From positions 335,507 to 370,292 of the forward strand of contig NZ_JIBQ01000009.1 in assembly GCF_000688695.1 (NCBI RefSeq): 34,786 bases of DNA, given 5' to 3'. The notes under the pieces were generated by a model. The model had not been told where the DNA came from. It saw only the letters and a list, made by a program, of their open reading frames with translations, and searched no databases. Origin of the DNA: Lonsdalea quercina subsp. quercina (GTDB lineage Bacteria; Pseudomonadota; Gammaproteobacteria; Enterobacterales; Enterobacteriaceae). Position 1 is the stretch's first letter. The number at the start of each line of letters is the position of its first letter. Below are positions 27,399 through 34,786 of this stretch, one piece after another. The position numbers and the translations under genes are program-made.

Positions 27399-27517
27399 TT
27401 TTTTCCTCTTCTCGCATTTGCGAATGTATTAGATCTTTTAATATGAAACGCCAATAAAAGAAGAATTTCAACCACTTCAAAACAATCGAGTGCATTTCAA
27501 CCACTTTGCGCTTATGC

Positions 27518-27546
27518 TTGTCACCCGCCGTAATCAGTCTTATGAC
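27518..27546 (+). promoter_or_regulatory. Candidate pyrC promoter
   Basis: TTGTCA, a 17-base spacer and TATGAC end 35 bases before the pyrC ATG. E. coli pyrC is controlled by start-site choice and a leader hairpin over the ribosome site, and by PurR. Neither a matching leader hairpin nor a PurR box is evident here. Confidence 0.5.
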
Positions 27547-27581
27547 CGCTATGTTAATCACTGACCGCCGGAGCAAAATCA

Positions 27582-28625
27582 ATGACCCCCGTTCCAACCG
27601 CCCTGAAAATCCGCCGTCCCGATGACTGGCATCTTCACCTGCGTGACGACGACATGCTAAATGCGGTATTACCCTATACCAGCGCCGTTTTCGGCCGCGC
27701 CATAGTCATGCCTAACCTGACGCCGCCCATCACTACCGTCGCAGCAGCAGAGGCCTATAGAACGCGCATTCTCGCCGCTATCCCCTCTGAGCATCATTTT
27801 CATCCGCTGATGACATGTTATTTGACCGATACGCTGGACCCACGCGAGCTGACCCTCGGTTTTCAAGAGGGTGTCTTTACGGCGGCCAAACTCTACCCTG
27901 CTAACGCGACCACAAACTCGAGTCACGGTGTGTCGGACATTCGCGCGATCTACCCCGTTTTGGAACAAATGCAGAAGCTGGGAATGCCCTTACTGGTGCA
28001 TGGTGAAGTTACGGATCCTGAGGTGGACATTTTCGATCGTGAAGCCTACTTCATCGATCGCGTTATGGAGCCTATGCGCAAGCAATTTCCGGCGCTAAAG
28101 GTTGTTTTCGAACACATTACCACCCGTGATGCGGCACACTACGTGCTGGATAACGATGACTATCTGGCGGCCACCGTTACCCCGCAACACCTGATGTTCA
28201 ATCGCAATCACATGTTGGTGGGTGGAATACGCCCTCACCTGTACTGCCTGCCTATACTCAAAAGAAATGTGCATCAGCAGGCATTGCGCGATGCCGTCGC
28301 CAGCGGTTCAGAAAAATTCTTTCTTGGAACAGACTCTGCCCCGCACCTGCAGCATCGCAAGGAATCCTCATGCGGCTGCGCTGGTGTGTTCAACGCACAG
28401 GCGGCACTCAGCGCATATGCCACCGTGTTTGAGGAGATCGGATCGTTAGAGCATCTGGAAGCTTTTTGTTCGCTCAACGGCCCGCGTTTCTATGGCCTCC
28501 CCGTCAATGAAGACGTTATTGAACTACATAGAGAGCCGATTAGCTTTCCAGAACATATTGATGCCAAAGGACAAAAAATCATTCCCTTTATGGCAGGACA
28601 ACAGCTGAATTGGTCCGTCCGATAA
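27582..28625 (+). CDS. pyrC: Dihydroorotase
   Basis: A zinc enzyme of pyrimidine synthesis that closes carbamoyl-aspartate to dihydroorotate. The 347 residues compare with 348 in E. coli (class II, short form). Metal ligands His17 and His19 lie in DDWHLHLRD, the carboxylated lysine is Lys103 in [17 protein letters not shown], a further His is in LLVHGEV, another in FEHITT, and Asp in [18 protein letters not shown] precedes the ATG. It is followed by a hairpin and then dinI under its own SOS promoter. Confidence 0.97.
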   Translation: MTPVPTALKIRRPDDWHLHLRDDDMLNAVLPYTSAVFGRAIVMPNLTPPITTVAAAEAYRTRILAAIPSEHHFHPLMTCYLTDTLDPRELTLGFQEGVFTAAKLYPANATTNSSHGVSDIRAIYPVLEQMQKLGMPLLVHGEVTDPEVDIFDREAYFIDRVMEPMRKQFPALKVVFEHITTRDAAHYVLDNDDYLAATVTPQHLMFNRNHMLVGGIRPHLYCLPILKRNVHQQALRDAVASGSEKFFLGTDSAPHLQHRKESSCGCAGVFNAQAALSAYATVFEEIGSLEHLEAFCSLNGPRFYGLPVNEDVIELHREPISFPEHIDAKGQKIIPFMAGQQLNWSVR

Positions 28626-28630
28626 ATCAC

Positions 28631-28652
28631 TTCCCTGCTGAAAGGCAGGGAA
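28631..28652 (+). terminator. Hairpin after pyrC
   Basis: A perfect 8-bp stem TTCCCTGC / GCAGGGAA with a 6-base loop, 5 bases after the pyrC stop. It lacks a T run on the plus strand, so termination efficiency is uncertain. Confidence 0.55.
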
Positions 28653-28680
28653 AACTCGTCTATCTTCGACTTTATGCCTC

Positions 28681-28718
28681 TTGCGTTTCATTCGAGACTA
28701 CTGTATAAACGAACAGTC
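28681..28718 (+). promoter_or_regulatory. dinI promoter with LexA box
   Basis: CTGTATAAACGAACAG (28701-28716) fits the LexA consensus CTGT-N8-ACAG exactly and is flanked by TA on the left. It overlaps the -10 TATAAA (28704-28709); a -35 TTGCGT lies 17 bases before. LexA bound here would block RNA polymerase, giving SOS induction of dinI. Confidence 0.9.
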
Positions 28719-28734
28719 CTGTATGGAGGTCATT

Positions 28735-28986
28735 ATGCGTGTTGAAATCACTGTAGCAAAAACTGTTAAGTTGCCCGCCGGCGCCATTGACGCCCTGACC
28801 AATGAGTTAAGCCATCGCATTCAAGCTCAATATCCCGATACCTCCGTTTTAGTGCGTTATGCCGGGTCGAACAATGTTAGTGTCTTCGGTGGCAGTAAGG
28901 ATGACAAAGAAAAAATAACCGAGATTCTGCAAGAGACATGGGAAAGCGCTGACGATTGGTTTTTCTCAGGACTCGACACCGAGTAA
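28735..28986 (+). CDS. dinI: DNA damage-inducible protein I (DinI)
   Basis: A small acidic regulator that binds and stabilises RecA filaments and tunes the SOS response. The 83 residues compare with 81 in E. coli. The start at 28735 follows GGAGG by 5 bases and begins MRVEITVAKT like E. coli; the frame is open to 28681 only through the promoter. The C-terminal acidic helix (EILQETWESADDWFFSG) that contacts RecA is conserved. A LexA box lies just upstream. Confidence 0.96.
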   Translation: MRVEITVAKTVKLPAGAIDALTNELSHRIQAQYPDTSVLVRYAGSNNVSVFGGSKDDKEKITEILQETWESADDWFFSGLDTE

Positions 28987-29416
28987 ACGTCGTTCGTTTT
29001 CAATTTGGTTCCTCAGCTATTATTTTCACCTCTTTTTCACTGCAATATTCCCATGCTTTCATGACCGCACTCAGTTCTCTGGATAGAAAATTCGAGTGCG
29101 CGTTAATTAATTCAGTAATATTTTCAACGCGTCTCATTAAAATAATAATAACCACATACCGATGGCTAAATAGCCTAAAAAAGATTTGAATTGTCAGCCA
29201 ACACGAAAGCCGCGAAGGTCATTTTATTCTCAGCCCGAGCGGATGGCCGAATTCACCCAGACCTATAAAGAACAAAAAACGACCAGATTTGCGATTGTTT
29301 ACAATAAAATTCCATAAATGGATTCAGGGGAGATATACTCATTGAGTAATCGTAGATAGGAGTCATCTAGAACCTCGTTAGTCACTCATGCTAGTAACTA
29401 GTCATAAGGGGTAATC
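28987..29416. other. AT-rich non-coding gap between dinI and bssS
   Basis: 430 bases with no gene I can support. A TATACT box at about 29334-29339 may be the bssS -10. A 45-codon minus-strand frame at 29000-29137 (beginning MRRVENITEL, ending KIIAEEPN) looks protein-like, but its ATG has no ribosome site. A plus-strand frame over the same bases is even weaker. Either may be chance. Confidence 0.45.
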
Positions 29417-29671
29417 ATGGATATAAAAAGTGAAGTTATTCAAACACATCCACTCGTGGGTTGGGATATCAGCACCGTCGATAGCTACGATGCAATGATG
29501 ATCCGCTTACACTACCTCTCTACCGCGGACCAGGCTCCCGATGAAGCTCAAGTTGATCGTACTTTATGGTTGACCACCGATGTGGCAAAACAGCTCATCA
29601 ACATTCTTGAAGCGGGTATTGCCAAGATCGAATCGAATGAATTTGAGCCCATTGATTATCTAAAGCATTAA
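29417..29671 (+). CDS. bssS: Biofilm formation regulator BssS
   Basis: A small protein of the BssS (YceP) family, linked in E. coli to biofilm formation through indole and catabolite control; its biochemical activity is not known. The 84 residues match E. coli length and sequence closely, including EVIQTHPLVGWDISTVDSYD and LWLTTDVAKQ. AAGGGG lies 6 bases upstream of the ATG. It is a single gene ended by a good hairpin. Confidence 0.94.
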   Translation: MDIKSEVIQTHPLVGWDISTVDSYDAMMIRLHYLSTADQAPDEAQVDRTLWLTTDVAKQLINILEAGIAKIESNEFEPIDYLKH

Positions 29672-29704
29672 CGTTTCATTATATAGTGCGTCATTATCAC
29701 CCCA

Positions 29705-29734
29705 GACACCGCTTTTAAAGGCGGTGTCGTCTTT
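29705..29734 (+). terminator. Intrinsic terminator of bssS
   Basis: An 8-bp stem GACACCGC / GCGGTGTC followed by CGTCTTTT, 33 bases after the bssS stop. Confidence 0.8.
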
Positions 29735-30035
29735 TATCTCGATATACCATCGGACCGCCTTTTAAATAATTCACACCTCCAATTATTTTATTCACGATAA
29801 ATTGCTCACATTTCAATAAAAATTAAGGCGTTTTTTATTTTTCTTATTCAGGCGCAGTAATCGGCTATTACAACCAATGCATATGGTTCACTGAAAGAGA
29901 TTGAGATAGCTCATTCAAAATGATTGATAAATGAAATCATCATGTTAAAAGCAATAATTTTATATTGCTTTTATGTTGAGCTGTGTTTAATTATCTCCAG
30001 ACCTTCACTACAACTTCACGATAAGGAATATGGTC
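29735..30035. other. AT-rich upstream region of cytochrome b561 gene
   Basis: About 300 bases, strongly AT-rich, with no plausible gene. A perfect 9-bp inverted repeat AAAAGCAAT / ATTGCTTTT (29947-29972) and a weaker ATGATT / AATCAT pair (29919-29940) lie here. The promoter of the yceJ-yceI pair must be in this stretch but no convincing -35/-10 pair stands out. Confidence 0.4.
29947..29972. repeat. 9-bp inverted repeat in the yceJ leader region
   Basis: AAAAGCAAT, an 8-base loop, ATTGCTTTT. It has terminator-like A and T flanks but an AT-rich stem. It may be a weak attenuator or an operator. Confidence 0.35.
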
Positions 30036-30590
30036 ATGCTTTGGCGCAATACGTCATCCCAATATGGTCATATCAGCGTTCTACTCCACTGGGTCGTCGC
30101 GCTGACCGTCTACGGCATGTTTGCACTAGGCCTGTGGATGGTCACGTTAGGCTATTATGACAACTGGTATCACAAGGCACCCGAAATACATAAAAGCATT
30201 GGCATCCTTCTTTTCCTTACCGTTCTGTTCCGGGTGATATGGCGCAAAATCAGCCCCGCCCCTCCACCGCTGGCCAGTTATTCACGATTGACCCGAATAA
30301 GCGCCACGCTGGCACATATTCTTCTCTACCTCTTGCTGTTCAGTCTGCTTATTAGCGGCTATTTGATTTCTACGGCGGAGGGTCAGCCTATTTCCGTGTT
30401 TGGCTGGTTTAACGTTCCCGCAACGCTGAGCGGAGTCAGAGATCAGGCTGATTTTGCAGGAGACATTCATCTTTATCTTGCGTGGGGTATCGTCATTTTG
30501 TCGGTGCTACATGCATTAGCAGCGCTAAAGCATCACTTCATTGATCGTGACAGTACGTTGAAACGGATGTTGGGTCGCAGCGTCCATTAA
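30036..30590 (+). CDS. yceJ: Cytochrome b561-family membrane protein YceJ
   Basis: A four-helix inner-membrane di-heme cytochrome b561, related to superoxide:ubiquinone oxidoreductase CybB. The protein has 184 residues; E. coli YceJ has 188. Candidate heme-binding histidines lie in [22 protein letters not shown] and [10 protein letters not shown]. The ATG at 30036 was chosen because AAGGA is 8 bases upstream; the in-frame ATG at 30030 is only 2 bases from it. yceI starts 26 bases after the stop. The E. coli yceJ-yceI pairing is kept, and YceJ may pass electrons to or support YceI. Confidence 0.93.
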   Translation: MLWRNTSSQYGHISVLLHWVVALTVYGMFALGLWMVTLGYYDNWYHKAPEIHKSIGILLFLTVLFRVIWRKISPAPPPLASYSRLTRISATLAHILLYLLLFSLLISGYLISTAEGQPISVFGWFNVPATLSGVRDQADFAGDIHLYLAWGIVILSVLHALAALKHHFIDRDSTLKRMLGRSVH

Positions 30591-30616
30591 ACCTCGGGAT
30601 TGTAAGGAGAAAACCA

Positions 30617-31195
30617 ATGTTAAAGAAAACGCTATTAGGTTTACTACTCGCTTCAACAGTTTCCTACGCAGGTTCCGCTCTTGCAGCGGATTATAAAATT
30701 GATAAAGAGGGCCAACATGCCTTCATACAATTTCGAATCAAACATTTAGGCTACAGCTGGTTGTATGGGACGTTCAAAGATTTCGACGGCACCTTCACAT
30801 TTGACGAAGCTAATCCGGCCGCAGACAAGGTAAATGTGACGATCAAAACCGATAGTGTCGACACCAATCATGCCGAGCGTGACAAACATATCCGCAGCGC
30901 CGATTTCCTGAACGTGGCAAAAGCGCCTCTAGCGACCTTCGCCTCTACCGGCGTGAAAAAAAGTGGTGATGATTTGGATATTACCGGCAACCTAACGTTA
31001 AACGGCGTCACCAAACCGGTAACGCTTGAGGCCAAATTGCTGGGACAAGGAGACGATCCTTGGGGCAACTACCGTGCGGGCTTCGAAGCCAAAGGGAAGA
31101 TCAAGCTGAAAGACTTCAACATCACTACGGATCTGGGGCCTGCCTCGCAAGACGTCGAACTGATTATTTCACTTGAAGGAATCCGCCAGAAATAA
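30617..31195 (+). CDS. yceI: YceI, periplasmic lipocalin-like isoprenoid-binding protein
   Basis: A secreted beta-barrel of the YceI family; homologues bind polyisoprenoid quinone-like lipids. The 192 residues compare with 191 in E. coli. Residues 1-23 are a signal peptide with likely cleavage after ALA. The mature part is nearly identical to E. coli ([51 protein letters not shown]). AAGGAG precedes the ATG. In E. coli it responds to osmotic and high-pH stress. It is translated from the same transcript as yceJ and closed by a good terminator. Confidence 0.97.
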   Translation: MLKKTLLGLLLASTVSYAGSALAADYKIDKEGQHAFIQFRIKHLGYSWLYGTFKDFDGTFTFDEANPAADKVNVTIKTDSVDTNHAERDKHIRSADFLNVAKAPLATFASTGVKKSGDDLDITGNLTLNGVTKPVTLEAKLLGQGDDPWGNYRAGFEAKGKIKLKDFNITTDLGPASQDVELIISLEGIRQK

Positions 31196-31206
31196 TCCTG
31201 TCTATC

Positions 31207-31236
31207 GAGCCCCGTCAATGAACGGGGCTCCTTTTA
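31207..31236. terminator. Intrinsic terminator between yceI and trhO
   Basis: A perfect 9-bp stem GAGCCCCGT / ACGGGGCTC followed by CTTTTATC on the plus strand. It closes yceI and lies 12 bases from the convergent trhO stop. Confidence 0.88.
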
Positions 31237-31247
31237 TCTCAGCAGCG

Positions 31248-32303
31248 CTACTCATCATCCCTGATGGGGGTCGGCAAAACCGTTTGCAGCAATCCCCTAG
31301 ATTTATTGAAGATCTTCATGCCGGTTTCTCTTTCACGCCTCAGCTTGCGCTGTTCTTCCAGCGGCAACGTGACTTCCTCCTGACAAGCCGGACCACAACA
31401 GCCTTCATATTTTTCCGCGCACTGCGGGCACTGTATAAAGAGAAGATGACACCCCTCATTACGGCAGTTGGTGTGCGTATCACATGAAGCGCCGCACTGG
31501 TGGCAATGAGCGATAACCTCGTCGGAAACCCGCTCCCCCATACGCTCATCAAACACAAAGTTTTTACCAATAAACTTGAGAGGAAGCCCCTGAGCCTTCG
31601 CCTGGCGGACATACTCAATGATCCCGCCTTCCACGTGAAACACGTTTTTATACCCGTGATGCAGCATGTAGGCGCTGGCTTTTTCACAACGAATACCGCC
31701 CGTGCAGTACATCACGATGTTCTTTTCGCGATCGTCGGCCAACATTTCCGCCGCCATAGGCAGCTGTTCACGAAATGTATCGGACGGGACTTCCAGCGCA
31801 TTTTCGAAGTGACCCACTTCATATTCATAATGGTTACGCATGTCGACGAAGACCGTTGAAGGATCTTCGGCCATCCGATTGACCTCTTCGGCTTTCAAAT
31901 AGTGCCCAACACGCGAGGGATCAAACGTGGGGTCATCAATCCCGTCGGCCACAATCCGTTCCCGCACCTTCATCCTCAATACCCAGAACGATTTACCATC
32001 GTCTTCCAGCGCAATATTGAGTCTGATGTTGTTCAACGCGGGATGCGACTGATATAGCCGCGTTTTGAATGCGTCGAATTGGCTCTCTGGAACGCTAATC
32101 TGCGCATTGATCCCCTCTTTTGCGATGTAGACACGGCCAAACACGTTCATTTCAGTTAATGCCACGTAAAGCGCGTCACGAAATGCCTGGGGTTCATCCA
32201 GCAGAAAGTATTTATAGAAGGAGACCGTGGTGCGAGGCTCGGTTTCAGCAAGCATGCGCGCCTTCAGTTCCTCATTGGAAACACGGTTATGTAACACTGG
32301 CAT
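31248..32303 (-). CDS. trhO: tRNA uridine-34 hydroxylase TrhO
   Basis: A rhodanese-family enzyme (YceA) that hydroxylates U34 of some tRNAs with oxygen, the first step to 5-(carboxy)methoxyuridine. The 351 residues compare with 350 in E. coli. The N-terminal acylphosphatase-like domain covers about residues 1-115. The rhodanese domain has the active loop CTGGIRCEK with Cys200, and a Cys-rich tail follows ([29 protein letters not shown]), likely a metal site. It diverges from lpxL. Confidence 0.95.
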   Translation of the reverse strand: MPVLHNRVSNEELKARMLAETEPRTTVSFYKYFLLDEPQAFRDALYVALTEMNVFGRVYIAKEGINAQISVPESQFDAFKTRLYQSHPALNNIRLNIALEDDGKSFWVLRMKVRERIVADGIDDPTFDPSRVGHYLKAEEVNRMAEDPSTVFVDMRNHYEYEVGHFENALEVPSDTFREQLPMAAEMLADDREKNIVMYCTGGIRCEKASAYMLHHGYKNVFHVEGGIIEYVRQAKAQGLPLKFIGKNFVFDERMGERVSDEVIAHCHQCGASCDTHTNCRNEGCHLLFIQCPQCAEKYEGCCGPACQEEVTLPLEEQRKLRRERETGMKIFNKSRGLLQTVLPTPIRDDE

Positions 32304-32709
32304 GGTGTACGATCCTGTTTAAAGTGAGGTTAACGACATTAATTCTGTGTTAGCATTTTGTTGCCAGCACAATAGCGCGGCATGATACACCAGCTCTTAG
32401 CCTCTGTCAGTCGAAGTGACCCCCTAAGAAATATCAATGCGGGCTACACAAGAAGGATTGATGACTAGTTTCAACATGACGGTTTCGTCATAATACCGGC
32501 CTCATGTGATTGGAGACCGCACCATCAAAGGTCAAAAACTATTGCGAACCGATGCTATGATAGGTGTCTGAATAAATCTGTATAAAAATCAGCTTTTAGC
32601 ACATTTCAAATGCGCCATTAAACGCCATATTAAACTACTCTTCGGAGTGGTGTTCTGAAAATCCCATTAACACAAGGCGTGAATTACCGCCGTTTTCGAT
32701 ATTAAGGCC
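32304..32709. promoter_or_regulatory. Divergent control region between trhO and lpxL
   Basis: 406 bases without a gene. A TATGAT box near 32556 could be an lpxL -10, but its -35 is poor. A short ATGACG-GTTT-CGTCAT hairpin is at 32476-32491. A C(UUCG)G-capped hairpin (7-bp stem with one G-U pair) is at 32634-32651, within the likely lpxL leader. No named operator was recognised. Confidence 0.4.
32634..32651 (+). ncRNA. UUCG-tetraloop hairpin in the lpxL leader
   Basis: ACTACTC-TTCG-GAGTGGT folds as a 7-bp stem with one G-U pair, closed by the very stable C(UUCG)G loop, 59 bases before the lpxL ATG. It is a cis leader element, not an independent RNA. It may stabilise the mRNA or act as a folding nucleus; function is inferred. 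Confidence 0.4.
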
Positions 32710-33630
32710 ATGACGACAATCCCCTCTTTCAACCGTTCGCTATTGCATCCACGCTATTGGCTAACCTGGCTGGGCATAGGCATTCTCTATCTGGTCGTCC
32801 TGCTTCCTTATCCGGTCATTTACCGTCTGGGGACTCTGCTTGGTCGACTATCAATGCCTATATTGAAGCACCGCGTTCAGATCGCTCGACGCAACCTGGA
32901 ACTCTGTTTTCCCGACATGTCCGCCGAAAAGCGGGAGGCGCTAGTACGCAGCAACTTCGAGTCAGTTGGGATGGGCGTCATGGAAACCGGGATGGCGTGG
33001 TTTTGGCCAGACTGGCGCATTGCCCGCTGGTTCAAGGTGACCGGTCTTGAGAATATGCAGCCCTTGCGCGAAAAGAAGCAGGGAATATTGCTGATCGGTA
33101 TTCACTTTTTGACGTTGGAACTCGGCGCACGCATTTTTGGCATGCAAAACGAAGGGATCGGAGTCTATCGGCCTAATGACAACAAGCTGATTGACTGGCT
33201 GCAGACCTGGGGACGTATGCGCTCCAATAAATCCATGCTGGACCGCAAAGATCTGAAAGGTATGATCCGCGCCCTCAAGCAGGGAGAAATACTCTGGTAC
33301 GCCCCCGATCACGACTATGGTCCGCGTAGCAGTGTGTTCGTTCCGTTGTTTGCCGTCGATAAAGCCGCTACAACGGCGGGCAGCTATATGCTGGCGCGGA
33401 GCGCGAAGCCGGTAGTTGTTCCCTTCGTCCCGCGCAGGCTGCCTAACGGCAAAGGGTATGAACTCATCATTCAACCCGCCGAACCGGATATACCCTTAGA
33501 GGACGAAATTGCCACCGCCACCTGGATGAATCACATTATTGAGCAGAATATCATGTTGGCCTGCGATCAATACATGTGGCTGCACCGCCGGTTCAAGACC
33601 CGTCCGAAGGGAGAGTCCTCTCTGTACTAG
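32710..33630 (+). CDS. lpxL: Lipid A lauroyl acyltransferase LpxL (HtrB)
   Basis: Inner-membrane enzyme that adds the first secondary acyl chain (laurate in E. coli) from acyl-ACP to Kdo2-lipid IVA. The 306 residues equal E. coli. Residues about 15-35 form the N-terminal membrane anchor. The catalytic HX4E motif is HFLTLE, and [39 protein letters not shown] and [13 protein letters not shown] are conserved. It draws on ACP made by the fab cluster in this window. An IS911-type element begins 32 bases after the stop. Confidence 0.95.
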   Translation: MTTIPSFNRSLLHPRYWLTWLGIGILYLVVLLPYPVIYRLGTLLGRLSMPILKHRVQIARRNLELCFPDMSAEKREALVRSNFESVGMGVMETGMAWFWPDWRIARWFKVTGLENMQPLREKKQGILLIGIHFLTLELGARIFGMQNEGIGVYRPNDNKLIDWLQTWGRMRSNKSMLDRKDLKGMIRALKQGEILWYAPDHDYGPRSSVFVPLFAVDKAATTAGSYMLARSAKPVVVPFVPRRLPNGKGYELIIQPAEPDIPLEDEIATATWMNHIIEQNIMLACDQYMWLHRRFKTRPKGESSLY

Positions 33631-33662
33631 TCGCTGTTTTCCCGCCAAGGAGGGGTGACCAT

Positions 33663-33689
33663 TGAAGTGGCACACTGAATTTGGCCACC
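33663..33689 (+). repeat. Left terminal inverted repeat of the IS911-type element (IRL)
   Basis: It begins TGAAGTGGCACACTGAATTT, like the IS911 left end. Known IS911 repeats are about 27 bp; the exact inner limit is taken from that knowledge, since the partner copy is not in the window. Confidence 0.75.
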
Positions 33690-33708
33690 TGCACAGAGGT
33701 GATATGCT
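33681..33708 (+). promoter_or_regulatory. Transposase promoter at the left end of the IS
   Basis: TTGGCC, a 16-base spacer and TATGCT lie partly inside the left repeat, where IS911 has its weak native promoter. GAGGTGA-TATGC-TCACCTC (33696-33714) is a perfect 7-bp inverted repeat over the -10; in the transcript it would fold before the orfA start and could shield it from outside transcription. Confidence 0.5.
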
Positions 33709-33734
33709 CACCTCAGAACAACACAGGTGCTCCA

Positions 33735-34786
<1,052 letters not shown>

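Noticed and set aside
27541-27581. Pyrimidine-dependent leader hairpin of pyrC as in E. coli
   Set aside because: No segment complementary to the CCGGAG ribosome site was found at the predicted 5' end of the leader.
28956-29189. 77-codon plus-strand frame after dinI
   Set aside because: It starts inside dinI and runs through AT-rich sequence with no ribosome site or recognisable domain.
29924-30160. 78-codon plus-strand frame before yceJ
   Set aside because: It overlaps the start of yceJ in another frame, spans the inverted repeat, and its second half is a shadow of yceJ.

Overview
The window is a chromosomal segment of an enterobacterium of the order Enterobacterales. Almost every protein aligns by eye, end to end, with its Escherichia coli K-12 homologue. 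The order mfd / ycfJ-ndh-nagZ-thiK-lpoB-hinT / ptsG-tatD-holB-tmk-mltG-pabC-fabF-acpP-fabG-fabD-fabH-plsX-rpmF-yceD / maf-rluC-rne / pyrC-dinI-bssS / yceJ-yceI-trhO-lpxL is the classic 24-25 min neighbourhood of E. coli. Several E. coli genes are missing and a few others sit in their place, so it is not Escherichia. A plant-associated or soft-rot genus (Pectobacteriaceae such as Brenneria, Pectobacterium, Dickeya or Lonsdalea) is plausible, but the sequence alone does not fix the genus.

Layout. Positions 2-1015 hold the 3' end of mfd (+), closed by a strong bidirectional hairpin. Then come a solitary GltI-type periplasmic amino-acid-binding protein (+) and a long minus-strand block. That block holds ycfJ, ndh (with a perfect FNR box upstream), the nagZ/thiK/lpoB group (muropeptide recycling, thiamine salvage, PBP1B activation), hinT, a YbiC/HcxB-like NAD-dependent dehydrogenase, and ptsG with its CRP, Mlc and SgrS-target sites. 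It continues with tatD-holB-tmk-mltG-pabC (tightly packed, with overlaps) and the fatty-acid/phospholipid cluster fabF-acpP-fabG-fabD-fabH-plsX-rpmF-yceD. After that maf (+) converges on rluC (-). rluC diverges from rne (+), which carries its long autoregulatory 5' leader. A small ABM-domain gene (-) separates rne from pyrC-dinI-bssS (+). A yceJ-yceI pair (+) converges on trhO (-), which diverges from lpxL (+). The right end is an IS911-type IS3-family element whose left end lies 32 bases after the lpxL stop; the window ends inside its transposase gene.

The genes mainly make the envelope and its precursors (fatty acids, PlsX, LpxL, MltG, LpoB, NagZ), carry out replication and nucleotide supply (HolB, Tmk, PyrC), and handle RNA (RNase E, RluC, TrhO). 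Energy and carbon entry are covered by Ndh and PtsG. Control elements are unusually readable: FNR (ndh), CRP/Mlc/SgrS (ptsG), LexA (dinI) and the rne leader.

Compared with E. coli K-12 as I remember it, the window lacks comR-bhsA-ldtC, ycfP, ycfL, fhuE, the mdtH-to-flgL block between pyrC and rne, and solA. I found no clearly new multi-gene system. The most unusual points are a perfect terminator-like palindrome inside the start of thiK, the orphan GltI-like gene, nested palindromes upstream of rne, and the fresh-looking IS911 copy next to lpxL. No tRNA, rRNA, CRISPR array or replication origin was seen.
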